From NCBI GenBank assembly GCA_021775475.1, contig JAJFHS010000063.1, positions 1 through 51,138 on the forward strand: DNA of 51,138 nucleotides, written 5' to 3'. The stretch's first letter is position 1, and every line of letters begins with the position of its first letter. Below are positions 8,503 to 19,072 of the stretch, piece after piece. Source of the DNA: Hyphomicrobiales bacterium. GTDB taxonomy: Bacteria > Pseudomonadota > Alphaproteobacteria > Rhizobiales > JAJFHR01. The position numbers and the translations under genes are program-made. Below the pieces are notes generated by a model. It was not told the DNA's origin. It worked only from the letters and a program-made list of their open reading frames with translations, and did no database searches.

Positions 8503-9741
8503 TCACCCTTCTACACTCTTTGTGTAATGGGGTTTCCAGAGTGTGATGGTGACGGGAACCAGGATATTCAGGATGAAGGCTGTGATCATCAATGTGTAGA
8601 AAGCTTGCGCATTGAGGATTTGGTTTTGCACGTAGGCAATATCCAATACCACAAAGGCCAGTTCAGCGCGACCAAGCATGCCAAAACCAATTAACAGACT
8701 GGCCGCCCAGTCCATGCCGCCGGTATAGCGTGCAGCGATGGCAGCAGAGGATACCTGGGATAAAAAAATACCCACCGACAGGGCTATCACCTGAGGGATA
8801 ACCGAGAGCAAAATTTGTGCGTCGAAAGCCAGTTTGGTGCCGAGTTCAACAAAAAATACCGGGCCGATCCAGGAGTATGCGATGTTATCGACTATTCGCT
8901 GTGTATCTTCATATGATCCTTTTTGCTCTTTGCGCTGAAAATATTCCTCCTTGAGAATAAGCCCGGCCATATAAGCGCCGATTGCAGGGTGAAAGCCAAA
9001 TTCATGAGCCAGCAATCCCATCAGCACAGCCAGCAGCAAAACCGTCAAAGTGGAATGTTTTCCAAAGGCCAGTAGATGTTGCATGCCATAGGAGCGTATC
9101 AGAGGAACGTGGCGCATCCAGCCGCGTGGTTTGGTCGGGAACAACCAGGCGCCAAGCGCGGTGATTGCCAGAAAGAATGCCACGGCTTTGCCGGCAATCT
9201 TGAACAATTCAATCGCGTTCACCGGACCTTGTCCGGTGGCCACAGGCACAATGATGGCGACCAGAACCAGTGACGCAATATCATCAAGAACAGCTGAAGT
9301 CATAATGCGTGTGGCTGCCGGTGAATTTTGCAGGCCCACGGACTTCAGCGTTATCATGGTCAAAGAAACAGCCGTTGCCGTCATGGTCAGGCCGCTCATC
9401 AACGAGATGTTGATATCATTCCAGAAATAATCTGCGATAAAATAAGCGGTCGCAAAAGGGGCGAGAGCCCCAAAAAAAGCAATGCCCCAGCTTTTCTTGA
9501 TGCTGGAAATAAAATTATTGGTGCTTTCCTCAAACCCCAAAGCAAACATGATGACGATAATACCAAGGGTTGCCAAACCGGTAATGAACTCGCTGCTGGA
9601 TGTAGGTATCAGGCCAAGATTAACCAATAGAGACCCAAGCGCTAAAAACCACAAAACCGGCGTAAGTCTGGTTTTGTCTGCCAGGATATTGGCGACAAAA
9701 ACGACAACCCAAATCAACGCAAGATAGGCCATGGACTCCAT
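8503..9741 (-). CDS. CPA2-type cation/proton antiporter
   Basis: A 412-residue inner-membrane protein with about 12 hydrophobic segments, related to KefB/NhaS3-type CPA2 exchangers. The core transport motif is visible as SAVLDDIASLV (about residue 150), with the paired Asp residues expected of this family, preceded by the unwound-helix region TMTATAVSLTMITLK. There is no C-terminal TrkA-N or TrkA-C domain, so it is a short, ungated form. The ATG at 9741 has AAAGGA upstream; a second ATG at 9732 is possible. It starts 11 bp after meaB ends, so it is probably co-transcribed with the methylmalonyl-CoA mutase genes. The exported ion (Na+, K+ or H+) cannot be told from sequence. Confidence 0.85.
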   Translation of the reverse strand: MESMAYLALIWVVVFVANILADKTRLTPVLWFLALGSLLVNLGLIPTSSSEFITGLATLGIIVIMFALGFEESTNNFISSIKKSWGIAFFGALAPFATAYFIADYFWNDINISLMSGLTMTATAVSLTMITLKSVGLQNSPAATRIMTSAVLDDIASLVLVAIIVPVATGQGPVNAIELFKIAGKAVAFFLAITALGAWLFPTKPRGWMRHVPLIRSYGMQHLLAFGKHSTLTVLLLAVLMGLLAHEFGFHPAIGAYMAGLILKEEYFQRKEQKGSYEDTQRIVDNIAYSWIGPVFFVELGTKLAFDAQILLSVIPQVIALSVGIFLSQVSSAAIAARYTGGMDWAASLLIGFGMLGRAELAFVVLDIAYVQNQILNAQAFYTLMITAFILNILVPVTITLWKPHYTKSVEG

Positions 9742-9752
9742 AATCTAGTCCT

Positions 9753-10724
9753 TTATAAAAACCGCAACAATCTATTCGCCGCTCCCGCCGCAGTCACCAC
9801 ACCGGCGCGCACATCATGTTCAGCGGCTTCAATTGCTACTTCAGCTTGCGGGTGGTTGCGAAGCTTTGTCATCAAGCTGTCTTCAAGCAGGGACCACATC
9901 CATCGGACCTGCTGGTTCTGGCGTCTTTCATCGAATTCTCCCGATGCTTTCATCGCCTGATGATGGCGTTCTATTTCCTGCCACAGGTGATCGAGGCCGG
10001 AATTTTCCAGACCACTGATGGTGATCACCGGCGGTGACCAGTTGGGCGAGACGGGGGTGAGGATATTCAATGCGCCGCGATATTCAGCCGCTGCTTTGCT
10101 GGCACGGGCCCCATTGATACCATCAGCTTTGTTGACGGCAATCATGTCGGCAATTTCGAGCACACCTTTTTTGATGCCCTGCAATTCGTCGCCCGCACCC
10201 ATAAGCATCAGCACTAAAAAGAAATCGACCATTTCGGCAACGGCGGTTTCAGACTGACCGATGCCGACGGTCTCAACGATAATGATGTCGAACCCGGCGG
10301 CTTCGCACAACAGGATTGTCTCGCGGGTCTTGCGGGTAACGCCACCTAGCGTGCCGGACGTAGGCGAGGGGCGGATGAAGGCTGATCTGTCTACGGACAG
10401 TCGTTCCATGCGGGTTTTGTCGCCCAGAATTGACCCGCCGGTGCGCTGGCTTGAAGGATCAACCGCAAGCACGGCAACCTTGTGACCGGCGTGTGTGAGG
10501 TTGCTGCCAAGCGTGTCAATCAGAGTGCTTTTGCCGACACCGGGAACGCCGGTAATGCCGATGCGTTTGGCTTTGCCGGTGAGGGGCAGGAGAGTTTGCA
10601 GCAGACCTTGCGCTTGCGCCTGGTGGTCGCTGCGTTTGGATTCAATCAGCGTAATGGCCTGGGCCAGTGCGGTTCGGTTACCCTCTTGAATATCTGCGCC
10701 CAAAGTATCTGCATCAAGGCTCAT
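9753..10724 (-). CDS. meaB: MeaB, GTPase chaperone of methylmalonyl-CoA mutase
   Basis: A 323-residue cytoplasmic G3E GTPase (ArgK/MeaB family). It protects and reloads adenosylcobalamin in methylmalonyl-CoA mutase. The P-loop reads [15 protein letters not shown] (about residue 57), followed by [19 protein letters not shown] (switch and base-3 region) and the NKADG guanine-specificity motif (about residue 198). The start codon overlaps the mutB stop as ATGA (10721-10724), indicating translational coupling. The length is normal for the family. Being next to both mutase subunits makes the assignment firm. Confidence 0.95.
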   Translation of the reverse strand: MSLDADTLGADIQEGNRTALAQAITLIESKRSDHQAQAQGLLQTLLPLTGKAKRIGITGVPGVGKSTLIDTLGSNLTHAGHKVAVLAVDPSSQRTGGSILGDKTRMERLSVDRSAFIRPSPTSGTLGGVTRKTRETILLCEAAGFDIIIVETVGIGQSETAVAEMVDFFLVLMLMGAGDELQGIKKGVLEIADMIAVNKADGINGARASKAAAEYRGALNILTPVSPNWSPPVITISGLENSGLDHLWQEIERHHQAMKASGEFDERRQNQQVRWMWSLLEDSLMTKLRNHPQAEVAIEAAEHDVRAGVVTAAGAANRLLRFL

Positions 10725-12883
10725 TCAGCGGCATCCTGCGCATAACCCAGTTTCGCATTGAGTTTGGCAATCAAATCGCTGGCAGCTTCGGTGATGATGG
10801 TTCCCGGTGGAAAAATCGCCACAGCTCCAGCCTCATAAAGGGCATCATAATCCTGCGGTGGGATGACACCTCCAGCCACAATCATGATATCGCCACGGCC
10901 AAGTTTCTCTAACTCACGTTTTAGTTCCGGCACCAGCGTCAGGTGACCGGCAGCAAGCGAGCTTGCGCCAATAATGTGCACATCATTTTCAACCGCTTGG
11001 CGCGCGGCTTCTTCCGGTGTCTGAAATAAAGGGCCAATATCCACATCAAAGCCGAGATCAGCAAAAGCCGAGGCAATCACCTTCTGGCCGCGGTCATGGC
11101 CATCCTGCCCCATCTTGGCAATGAGAATGCGCGGCCGTCTGCCATCGCTTTTTTCAAACGCTGAAACCTGTGCCAGCACATCGTCAATGTCTTTATCCTG
11201 TTTGCTCATTTCAGCACGGTAAACTCCTGATATGGCGGATGCTTCAGCGCGATGGCGGCCAAACACTTTTTCCATTGCATCGCTGATTTCACCCACCGTT
11301 GCCATGTTGCGTGCCGCCACAATAGCGCATTCCAGTAAATTTCCGTTACCGGATTTTGCAACAGTGCTTAAAGCGTCAAGCGCTGCACGACACGCCCCTT
11401 CATTGCGTTCGGCCCGGAGGCGTCGTAGTTTTTCCAGCTGCGTTGCGCGCACGGCCTGATTGTCAACTTTAAGGACGTCGATGTTTTCCTTTTCAGCAAG
11501 GCGGTATTTGTTAACACCGACAACGGTTTGCACACCACTGTCAATGCGCGCTTGGGTGCGTGCGGAGGCTTCTTCAATGCGTCGTTTGGGCAGACCGTTT
11601 TCCAGGGCTTTTGTCATGCCGCCAAGTTCTTCCACCTCGCAAATATGCGTCCACGCCCGTGATGCCAGATCATGGGTCAGGCGCTCGAGATAATAACTGC
11701 CACCCCACGGATCGATGGTGCGCGTTGCGCCGGTTTCATGTTGCAAAAACAATTGGGTGTTACGCGCAATGCGGGCGGAAAAATCAGTCGGTAAGGCAAG
11801 CGCTTCATCCAGCGCATTGGTGTGCAGGGACTGGGTGCCGCCATGCACAGCCGCCATCGCCTCGACGCACGTGCGTGGAACATTGTTAAACACATCTTGT
11901 GCCGTCAGGCTCCAGCCGCTGGTCTGGCAATGGGTGCGCAGGCTCAAGGATCGCGCGTCTTTAGGATCGAAAGGTTTGATCATCTTGGCCCACAACATGC
12001 GCGCGGCTCTGAGCTTGGCAACCTCCATGAAATAATTCATGCCCACTGCCCAGAAAAACGACAGGCGCGGCGCAAAATCATCGATGTTCAACCCGGCAGC
12101 AACGCCGGTGCGGGCATATTCCAGCCCGTCGGCAAGTGTATAAGCCAGTTCGAGATCAGCGCTGGCTCCGGCTTCCTGCATGTGATAACCGGAAATCGAA
12201 ATTGAGTTGAACTTCGGCATGTTTTTGGATGTGTATGAAAAAATATCGGCGATGATTTTCATCGAGTGTTTGGGCGGGTAAATATAGGTGTTTCGTACCA
12301 TAAACTCTTTGAGCACGTCGTTCTGGATTGTGCCGGTAAGCTTTTCAACTGGAACACCTTGTTCTTCGCCCGCCACAATGAACAACGCCAGAATGGGAAT
12401 CACCGCCCCGTTCATGGTCATCGACACGCTCATCTGATCGAGCGGAATACGATCAAACAAAATGCGCATGTCATAGATTGAATCAATCGCAACACCGGCC
12501 ATGCCGACGTCACCAATGACGCGGGGGTGATCAGAATCATAACCCCGGTGAGTAGCTAGGTCAAAGGCGATGGAAAGACCCTTTTGCCCGCCCGCCAGAT
12601 TGCGCCGGTAAAATGCATTGGAAAGCTCAGCCGTTGAAAACCCGGCATACTGGCGTATGGTCCACGGCCGCGTCGTATACATGGTGGGGTAGGGCCCGCG
12701 CAAATAGGGCGCGATGCCGGGATAGGTGTCGAGAAAATCCAGCCCGTCAATGTCGCTGCGGGAATAAGCCGGTTTGACATCAATGCCTTCTGGCGTTGAC
12801 CATATTTTTCCGTCGACACCAGTGCTTGTTGCCACGCCTGCACGTTTAAAGTCCAGATTTGAGAAATCAGGAATATTACTCAT
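10721..12883 (-). CDS. mutB: methylmalonyl-CoA mutase, large (catalytic) subunit
   Basis: A 720-residue enzyme that isomerises (R)-methylmalonyl-CoA to succinyl-CoA with adenosylcobalamin, the last step of propionyl-CoA assimilation. The N-terminal TIM barrel contains [20 protein letters not shown] and the [19 protein letters not shown] segment. The C-terminal cobalamin domain has the DxHxxG motif in GQDGHDRG near residue 600, with GASSLAAGH downstream. The ATG at 12883 follows a near-perfect TCTGGAGGTGACA ribosome site; a longer frame to 12949 would run into mutA and is not needed. The ribosome site lies inside the end of mutA and the stop overlaps meaB, so all three genes are coupled. The symbol scpA is also used for this gene. 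Confidence 0.97.
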   Translation of the reverse strand: MSNIPDFSNLDFKRAGVATSTGVDGKIWSTPEGIDVKPAYSRSDIDGLDFLDTYPGIAPYLRGPYPTMYTTRPWTIRQYAGFSTAELSNAFYRRNLAGGQKGLSIAFDLATHRGYDSDHPRVIGDVGMAGVAIDSIYDMRILFDRIPLDQMSVSMTMNGAVIPILALFIVAGEEQGVPVEKLTGTIQNDVLKEFMVRNTYIYPPKHSMKIIADIFSYTSKNMPKFNSISISGYHMQEAGASADLELAYTLADGLEYARTGVAAGLNIDDFAPRLSFFWAVGMNYFMEVAKLRAARMLWAKMIKPFDPKDARSLSLRTHCQTSGWSLTAQDVFNNVPRTCVEAMAAVHGGTQSLHTNALDEALALPTDFSARIARNTQLFLQHETGATRTIDPWGGSYYLERLTHDLASRAWTHICEVEELGGMTKALENGLPKRRIEEASARTQARIDSGVQTVVGVNKYRLAEKENIDVLKVDNQAVRATQLEKLRRLRAERNEGACRAALDALSTVAKSGNGNLLECAIVAARNMATVGEISDAMEKVFGRHRAEASAISGVYRAEMSKQDKDIDDVLAQVSAFEKSDGRRPRILIAKMGQDGHDRGQKVIASAFADLGFDVDIGPLFQTPEEAARQAVENDVHIIGASSLAAGHLTLVPELKRELEKLGRGDIMIVAGGVIPPQDYDALYEAGAVAIFPPGTIITEAASDLIAKLNAKLGYAQDAAE

Positions 12884-14246
12884 TGTCACCTCCAGACTTA
12901 AGAACCGGGACGGGTTGCTCATCGGTATTTTCAAACCGGTTAACGCCAACCAGCACTTCTTTTCCTGTTTCTATATTTTCCCGGCGTTTTGTTTCAACTT
13001 CGGCGATTTTTGTCTGCACCATGTTTGATTTCAGCGCGGCGAAAATACCGCCTTCGGCTTCAATTTCCTGAAACAGGCTCCAGGCTTTTTCGATCATCTG
13101 ATCTGTGAGGTTTTCAATGAACCATGAACCACCGGCAGGATCATGAACCTGAGCCAGGTGAGCTTCTTCCTGCAGCACAATATGTGTATTGCGCGCAATG
13201 CGGCGGCCAAAGCCATCCGGCAGTCCAACAGCTTCAGTGTAAGGCGCGATTGTCACGCTTGATGCCCCGGCAACATTGGCGGCAAAACAGGCGGACGTTA
13301 CCCGTAACATATTCACCCAGGGGTCGCGCGCGGCCATCATGCGCCGGGCAGTTTCCAGTTTGATGTTTGCAAGCTGGGGCTTAATGCCGCTGGCTACAGT
13401 TATCTGTGCCCACAGTTCTCTAAATGCGCGCAGCTTGGCGATATTGAGAAAGACATCGGCATCCACGTTAAACAGAAAGGAAATCTGCCTGACAGCAATA
13501 TCCAAAGCCAGATCCTGTTGTTCCATCGCGCGCAGGTAAGCCACACCGGTTGCTATCGAAATGGCAATTTCCTGGACTTCTGATGCACCGTTCAGATTAT
13601 ATTTACGCATATCGGCACAAAGCGCTGATACCCGGGGTGTCAGCATTGAGGTGTCTTTGGCGTTCAGTGCCGCATGTTTAAGCGCTGATTCAACGCCGTC
13701 AGAAAATTCACTATTCGCAGCAAAATAACCAATCGGGTCAATTAAAAAAGCCCCTTGCACCTTTTCCATTATTTGTTGTTTTTGCCAAAAGATAGTCAAC
13801 AGGGCGGCAAATTCATTAGCTCTGGCTCCGGCATCAATTTCCACCGGCACCATCTCCATAAAAACACCATCCAGAACCTGCTCCAGATCCGACAGACCCT
13901 TTATGATGAGACCTCCGGACACACCATCATCTATCTTCAAGCGAATAGCGCTGACACCACTGGCGAGGTCGTCAAGAATTTCCTTGTTGGTCTGGGCGAT
14001 GTCAGGGTTGGAATAGCTCTGACACAAGTGAATGGAATTATCTCGTGCACCGCGGCGATAAGGCGCTTCTCCCAACTCTTGTGTATCTTGTTGCCGGTAA
14101 TAAAGCGGCTCAATAGGCAAGCCGTCATAGGTGTGCGAGATCAAAGTGTCGTCAAATCCAGCACCCTTCAGGGTCTTTTCCACCAGTCCAAGCCAGTCGT
14201 CATGGGTAGGTCGGGGAAACTCGTCACCAAGGGAAAAATCGCTCAT
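12876..14246 (-). CDS. mutA: methylmalonyl-CoA mutase, small subunit
   Basis: A 456-residue partner subunit of the mutase. It keeps the TIM-barrel core, including the [20 protein letters not shown] and [17 protein letters not shown] segments, but ends just after the barrel. There is no cobalamin-type domain and no DxHxxG motif; the classical propionibacterial small subunit (about 640 residues) keeps a degenerate copy. Short small subunits are known in alphaproteobacteria, so this is probably natural. I chose the ATG at 14246 with AAGG upstream; a TTG lies 6 bases earlier. Its end overlaps the mutB start by 8 bp. It is the first gene of the operon. Confidence 0.9.
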   Translation of the reverse strand: MSDFSLGDEFPRPTHDDWLGLVEKTLKGAGFDDTLISHTYDGLPIEPLYYRQQDTQELGEAPYRRGARDNSIHLCQSYSNPDIAQTNKEILDDLASGVSAIRLKIDDGVSGGLIIKGLSDLEQVLDGVFMEMVPVEIDAGARANEFAALLTIFWQKQQIMEKVQGAFLIDPIGYFAANSEFSDGVESALKHAALNAKDTSMLTPRVSALCADMRKYNLNGASEVQEIAISIATGVAYLRAMEQQDLALDIAVRQISFLFNVDADVFLNIAKLRAFRELWAQITVASGIKPQLANIKLETARRMMAARDPWVNMLRVTSACFAANVAGASSVTIAPYTEAVGLPDGFGRRIARNTHIVLQEEAHLAQVHDPAGGSWFIENLTDQMIEKAWSLFQEIEAEGGIFAALKSNMVQTKIAEVETKRRENIETGKEVLVGVNRFENTDEQPVPVLKSGGDNE

Positions 14247-14324
14247 CGCCAAACCTTAAATTTTATTGCACTGCACAATCATAGCGTCTTTTGCAAAAAA
14301 TCCCAAGGTTTGTTGTCCTGTCCT

Positions 14325-14696
14325 TTAGACGAAACCGCCAAGGCCGGAAATCGAGCCGACCACGTCGCTCACCAGTTCTTCACCGGCGTTTTCCTTGGCG
14401 TACCCGATCACTTCTTTACCGGCGCTTTGAATGTCGCCCATGCTCATGCCGGAACTTTGAAGCTTGCCCAAAGCTGCCATGGCACCGCCACCAAACGCAC
14501 CCATAAGCCCGCCACCACCGCTATCGCCAAATTCATCGGCAAATTCAGATGCGCCGGGCAGGGCTGCGAACAATTCGCCAACTTTATTCGCCGGGCCTTC
14601 CGATTTTACCAGCTGCAGAATAATGCCGATGGCTTTTTTCGCCAACGCTTCGTCAATGCCAGTGGCAGCAACAATGCGACTGATGAGTTCTTCCAT
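14325..14696 (-). CDS. DUF2267-like small acidic protein
   Basis: A 123-residue protein with two helical parts joined by a Gly-rich linker (about residues 58-74). The N-terminal MEELISRIVAATGIDEALAK segment and the C-terminal VSDVVGSISGLGGFV tail match a small alphaproteobacterial family usually labelled DUF2267. There is no signal peptide or membrane segment. The ATG follows CCGGAGAAAAAC with good spacing. It is divergent from the HerA-like gene and 78 bp upstream of mutA on the same strand, so it could be part of the mut transcript. Function is unknown. Confidence 0.7.
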   Translation of the reverse strand: MEELISRIVAATGIDEALAKKAIGIILQLVKSEGPANKVGELFAALPGASEFADEFGDSGGGGLMGAFGGGAMAALGKLQSSGMSMGDIQSAGKEVIGYAKENAGEELVSDVVGSISGLGGFV

Positions 14697-14831
14697 AAGT
14701 TTTTCTCCGGTTTGTAATCATGTTTCTGTGCACATATTGCATGCGTGTTGCATGTTCTTCAAGACATCTGTTTGCATTGTGGCGGCAAACCTCGTTACAG
14801 TGCAAAAAACTTCGAACGCTTAAGGATTTTT

Positions 14832-16352
14832 ATGGGACCCGACAATACGATTTATCTTGGCACCAGCATCAAGCCGGAAGTGCTCAATCTAAAACTCGCC
14901 AACCGCCACGGACTGATTGCCGGAGCAACAGGTACCGGTAAAACTGTCACCTTGCAGATCATGGCTGAAGGTTTTGCCAAACAAGGCGTGCCGGTATTCT
15001 GCGCTGACGTCAAGGGCGATCTTGCCGGGCTGGCAATGGCGGGCGAGAGTAAGGATTTTCTCGAAAAGCGGGCTAAAACCATCGGCTTTGATGCTGAATA
15101 TGTTTACGAGGATTTTCCTGTTGTTTTCTGGGATCTGTTTGGCGAACAGGGCCATCCCATCCGCACCACAATTTCCGAAATGGGACCCTTGTTGCTGGCG
15201 CGATTGCTGGGGCTCAATGATACGCAGGAAGGGGTTTTGAATATTGCCTTCCGTCTGGCGGATGATGAAAAACTAGCCCTGCTGGATATGAAAGACCTGC
15301 GCTCATTGATGGTGCATGTGGCTGGGCGCGCCCAGGAGTTGACCATGCAATATGGTGCGGTCAGCAAAATGTCGGTGGGCGCTATTCAGCGCCGCCTGCT
15401 CAGCCTGGAAGATCAGGGCGCCGACATGTTCTTTGGCGAACCGGCACTCGATATCTCTGATATAATGCGCACCACAAATGATGGTCGCGGGTTTATCAAT
15501 ATTCTGGCTGCCGACAAACTGATGTTGTCACCCAAACTCTATGCCACTTTTTTGCTGTGGATGTTATCGGAACTGTTCGAAGAACTGCCCGAGGTTGGCA
15601 ATCCCGACAAACCCAAACTGGTGTTTTTCTTTGATGAAGCGCACCTGCTGTTCAGTGAAGCCCCCAAAGTTTTGATGAAAAAAGTCGAGCAGGTTGTGCG
15701 CCTCATCCGCTCCAAAGGTGTTGGCGTTTATTTCGTCACCCAAAACCCGCTTGACGTGCCCGACGTGGTGTTGGGGCAATTGGGCAACCGGGTGCAACAT
15801 GCCTTGCGCGCCTTTACGCCGCGTGACCAAAAAGCGGTAAAAGCTGCGGCTGAAACCTTTCGCCCCAACAAAGACTTTAACGTCAACCGGGTGATCATGG
15901 AATTGGGTGTGGGCGAAGCGCTGGTGTCAACGCTGGAGAAAAAAGGCGTGCCATCGATTGTTCAACGCACCTTGATCAGACCACCGTCTTCGCGCATGGG
16001 ACCGATCACACCAAAAGAGCGCAAACAGGTGATGAAAGACAGCCCCGTCTATGGCCTTTATGACGAAGCAATTGACCGCAACTCAGCCTACGAAGTATTG
16101 GCCAAACGCGCAGAAGCCAAGGCGGAAGCCGAAGAAGCCCGGCAAAAAGCCGAGACCAAAGCAAAAACTGCCAAGCGAGGCTCATACGCGGCACCCAAAA
16201 CCAGTTCGCGACGCAAAGCACCAGCGCGCCGCCGCTCACGCGCTCAATCGACCACTCAAGCGGTGGTCAAATCCGTCCTCAGATCCATGGGAACCCAGAT
16301 TGGCCGCGCCCTGGTAAGAGGGTTGCTGGGGACAATCAAAAAGGGATTTTAA
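14832..16352 (+). CDS. HerA/DUF853-type P-loop ATPase
   Basis: A 506-residue ATPase of the HerA-FtsK superfamily (DUF853 branch, NPO1/YjgR-like). Walker A is GATGTGKT (residues 31-38), Walker B is [11 protein letters not shown] (about residue 260), and [20 protein letters not shown] is the sensor/arginine-finger region. These proteins are annotated as DNA-translocating helicases, but the cell role of this branch is not established. I used the ATG at 14832, which has AAGGA 6 bases upstream, in preference to 14745. The last 100 residues form an Ala/Glu/Lys coiled stretch and then a very basic Arg/Lys/Ser tail (about 440-480), possibly for nucleic-acid binding. Confidence 0.88.
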   Translation: MGPDNTIYLGTSIKPEVLNLKLANRHGLIAGATGTGKTVTLQIMAEGFAKQGVPVFCADVKGDLAGLAMAGESKDFLEKRAKTIGFDAEYVYEDFPVVFWDLFGEQGHPIRTTISEMGPLLLARLLGLNDTQEGVLNIAFRLADDEKLALLDMKDLRSLMVHVAGRAQELTMQYGAVSKMSVGAIQRRLLSLEDQGADMFFGEPALDISDIMRTTNDGRGFINILAADKLMLSPKLYATFLLWMLSELFEELPEVGNPDKPKLVFFFDEAHLLFSEAPKVLMKKVEQVVRLIRSKGVGVYFVTQNPLDVPDVVLGQLGNRVQHALRAFTPRDQKAVKAAAETFRPNKDFNVNRVIMELGVGEALVSTLEKKGVPSIVQRTLIRPPSSRMGPITPKERKQVMKDSPVYGLYDEAIDRNSAYEVLAKRAEAKAEAEEARQKAETKAKTAKRGSYAAPKTSSRRKAPARRRSRAQSTTQAVVKSVLRSMGTQIGRALVRGLLGTIKKGF

Positions 16353-16432
16353 GCTACTGAAATACAATGATTTTAACAAAAGTATGTAGGATGCTGCTGC
16401 GTAAAACAAAAAATGATGAAAAGTAATAATAG

Positions 16433-17832
16433 ATGAGTGATATCAACAAGGTACTCGATCACATTGATTCAAATCTGGAGAACAGTCTGGACCGTCTGTC
16501 AGACCTCGTTGCCATCCCCAGCGTATCAACCGATCCCGCATATGCTTTTGAGTGTCGCAAGGCGGCTGACTGGCTATCGGACAGGTTAAGGGTCATTGGA
16601 TTTGAAGCCTCGGTCCGTACCACCACGGGCCACCCGATGGTGGTTGCACATTATGCGCCGGAGGGTTTGGCTGAACCCGTTCCCCACGTCCTGTTCTATG
16701 GTCATTATGACGTGCAGCCAGCCGACCCGATTGAGCTGTGGGACAGCCCGCCTTTTGAGGCTACCAGAAAGACCGGCGAAAACGGGCGCGAGCATATTGT
16801 TGCGCGCGGTGTGCATGATGACAAAGGTCAGTTGATGACGTTCGTTGAAGCGTGCAGTGCCCTGATGGTGGTTGAGGGGCAACTGCCGCTGAAAATAACG
16901 ATCCTGTTTGAAGGCGAAGAAGAATGCGGCAGTCCTTCTTTAGCGAAATTTCTCGAAGAAAACGCAGAAGAACTCAAAGCCGATCATGTGCTCGTCTGTG
17001 ATACCAACATGTGGAACGAGGATACCCCGGCAATAACCACGCGATTGCGCGGTCTGGTCTATGAGGAAATCATTATTACCGCTCCGCAAATGGATCTTCA
17101 TTCCGGATCATACGGCGGGGCCGCGCGAAATCCGGTGCGCGTTCTCGCAAGAATTATTGCCGATCTTCATGACAATGACGGGCGTATAATGGTGCCGGGG
17201 TTTTATGACGGCGTTGCAGAGCTGCCATCAGACCTGAAAGCACAGTGGGACAATCTCGATTTCAGCCCCGAGAAATTTCTGGGAGAGGTCGGGCTTAAAC
17301 ATGCTGCCGGAGAAAAAGACCGCTCGGTACTCGAGCAGATCTGGTCGCGGCCCACCTGCGATGTCAATGGGATAATATCCGGCTATACCGGCGAAGGTTC
17401 AAAGACGGTCATCCCTTCAGTTGCTACGGCAAAAATCTCTTTCAGGCTGGTCGGTAAACAGGATCCTGGCAGGATAAGTGCTGCCTTTCGAAGCTTTGTG
17501 GAAGCCCGCGTGCCTGAAGATTGCACGTAGAGTTTTTGGGTCATTCCAATGATCCCGCCATAGAAATGCCAAGTGGAGACCGCTTTACCCCCATCGCTGC
17601 CAAGGCTCTGGAAGAAGAATTTGGCAAGCCTTGTGTTTTGATGGGATGTGGTGGTTCAATTCCGATTGTTGGCAGTTTTAAATCCGAGTTGGGCATGGAC
17701 AGTCTTTTGTTGGGCTTCGGCCTGGTCGAAGACCGTATCCACAGTCCCAATGAAAAATATGAAATTAGCAGTTTTCACAAAGGAGCCAGAAGCTGGGCTC
17801 GCATATTAAAAGCTCTGGCAGATAAATCGTAA
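16433..17832 (+). pseudogene. M20 family dipeptidase, frameshifted near its 3' end
   Basis: Two overlapping frames together encode one M20 zinc dipeptidase of about 465 residues. The first frame (16433-17530) holds the metal ligands YGHYDVQP (about residue 87), GVHDDKGQ and EGEEECGS plus the lid domain, and stops at a TAG at 17528. The second frame continues with VEFLGHSNDPA and the MGCGGSIPIV metal-site region to 17832. Restoring one base between 17526 and 17527 gives an uninterrupted EDC-T-VEF junction. No slippery heptamer is present, so programmed frameshifting is unlikely. Either the gene is inactivated or the read lacks a base; two other genes in the window have the same kind of break. 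Confidence 0.85.
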
Positions 17833-17841
17833 GATAAGGAA

Positions 17842-18312
17842 ATGAAAACAATGCGTTTAACCATTATGTTGATTGTGTTTGTCTTAAGTTTGCAAGGGGC
17901 ATGGGCAACTGAAAACACGCCTTATCCCGGAACAAAAATCATTGAAACCGGCCAGCCATTTGCCAGCTATCTTAAAAAGCTCAAGAAAGCCATCCGCGCC
18001 AATAAAATGGGCATCGTTGCTGAAGCCTGCGCCACCTGCGGTGCTAAAAATATAGGGGTGACAATACCGGGCAACCGGGTGGTGATGATTTTTAACCCGT
18101 TCTTCGCCGTGCGTATGCTCAAAGCCAGCGAGGCCGCAGGCATCGAAGCGCCATTACGTCTCTATGTTACTGAGAATTCAGATAAAACCGCTAAGTTGAC
18201 GTATCGCACAGCAAGTGCAGTCTTTGGCGCATATAAAGTTGCCGCGCTCGATAAGATGGCAAAAGAACTCGATCAGATTATCGCGAAGATTGTGGCCCAG
18301 GCGGCGAAATAA
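17842..18312 (+). CDS. secreted DUF302 domain protein
   Basis: A 156-residue exported protein: signal peptide ending in GAWA (about residue 22), then a DUF302-type alpha/beta domain with PGNRVVMIFNPFFAVRMLKA and APLRLYVTENSD, segments in which DUF302 proteins normally hold conserved Asn-Pro and short-chain contacts. Two Cys in ACATCGAK could bind a metal or form a disulfide. AAGGA lies 1 base before the ATG at 17842 but 10 bases before an in-frame ATG at 17851, so the later one may be the true start. The 3' end overlaps the convergent GST gene by 35 bp. Function is unknown. Confidence 0.75.
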   Translation: MKTMRLTIMLIVFVLSLQGAWATENTPYPGTKIIETGQPFASYLKKLKKAIRANKMGIVAEACATCGAKNIGVTIPGNRVVMIFNPFFAVRMLKASEAAGIEAPLRLYVTENSDKTAKLTYRTASAVFGAYKVAALDKMAKELDQIIAKIVAQAAK

Positions 18313-18988
18313 TCTCGGATTGCACCAATAACCCGGACAAATATGACGCCCGATTTTTCACAAACGCGCGCAGCAATTCAGGGTATTCCGCGACAACGGC
18401 ATTGCCCACCGAGGTGCGTTTTGCCAGGGCCTTGCGCCATGTTGAAATCTTCGGCTTGTCGCTCAGGATGCCAAAATCACCGATCTGATCGAAAAGATCG
18501 AAATATCGAAACACCGGCCCGAAGGTTGCATCCACCAGACTGAAATTTTCTCCGGAAAAATATGGTGCATCCTTAAGCCGACCTTCCAACCACTGAAATC
18601 GCTGGGTAAGCTCAACAACTTTTGCATCAAACGCCTGTTTGTCGCCCGCCGAATAAAACCCGGCGATGGAATTGAGAATGCTGGAGCCAAACTCGATTGC
18701 ACTGCGGTGTCCGGCGCGCTCCAAAGCAGACGATGGGTGCAAAGGGTGCCCGGTAGTGTCCTCGATGTATTCCAGAATAACGGCTGATTCGAATATAGCC
18801 GCATCGCCCACCTGTAAAAGCGGAACTTTTCCAAGCGGTGATGTCTGCTTGAACCAGCCCGGTTTGTCGGACAGATCAATGAATACCCGGGAAAAATCGA
18901 TGTGCTTTTCAGCCAGCGAAATGGCAGCACGTTGCACATAAGGACATAGCGTGTGGCTGATCAGGGTCAGTTTGTCAGTATTCAACAT
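18278..18988 (-). CDS. glutathione S-transferase family protein
   Basis: A 236-residue cytoplasmic protein with an N-terminal thioredoxin-like GST domain. SHTLCPYVQRA holds the active-site Cys region, GKVPLLQVG the cis-proline and FESAVILEYIED the glutathione gamma-glutamyl contact. A helical C-terminal domain follows (NFSLVDATFGPVFRYF). CPYVQR suggests an Omega/Beta-like or thiol-transferase type. The ATG at 18988 begins at the first strand; an upstream ATG at 19018 is inside the operator region. It is divergent from the MarR gene, with two inverted repeats between them, which suggests control by that regulator. The substrate is unknown. Confidence 0.88.
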   Translation of the reverse strand: MLNTDKLTLISHTLCPYVQRAAISLAEKHIDFSRVFIDLSDKPGWFKQTSPLGKVPLLQVGDAAIFESAVILEYIEDTTGHPLHPSSALERAGHRSAIEFGSSILNSIAGFYSAGDKQAFDAKVVELTQRFQWLEGRLKDAPYFSGENFSLVDATFGPVFRYFDLFDQIGDFGILSDKPKISTWRKALAKRTSVGNAVVAEYPELLRAFVKNRASYLSGLLVQSEIISPPGPQSSR

Positions 18989-19000
18989 GAGGGTCGCCTT

Positions 19001-19051
19001 TAGTTGTTGCGTTTGCAACTATGTAGATACAATTGATTGCAATTGCAACAA
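19001..19051. promoter_or_regulatory. two operator-like inverted repeats between GST and MarR genes
   Basis: Site 1 (19001-19021) is AGTTG...CAACT around TTGCGTTTGCAA. Site 2 (19033-19051) contains the perfect palindrome TTGCAATTGCAA within TTGATTGCAATTGCAACAA. Both share a TTGC/GCAA half-site and lie in the 84-bp divergent gap, where they could cover both promoters. MarR regulators normally bind such 16-20 bp palindromes next to their own gene. Binding here is inferred. Confidence 0.6.
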
Positions 19052-19072
19052 AAAACCTGCAAGACTTAACCC

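Noticed and set aside
12876..14246. mutA read as a truncated pseudogene
   Set aside because: It lacks the C-terminal cobalamin-type domain, but the frame is intact, its end overlaps the mutB start in an orderly way, and short small subunits occur in alphaproteobacteria.
13755..14717. Plus-strand open frame of 320 codons opposite mutA and the DUF2267 gene
   Set aside because: It runs antisense to mutA, whose protein motifs are clear, and its own sequence has no recognisable domain or ribosome site.
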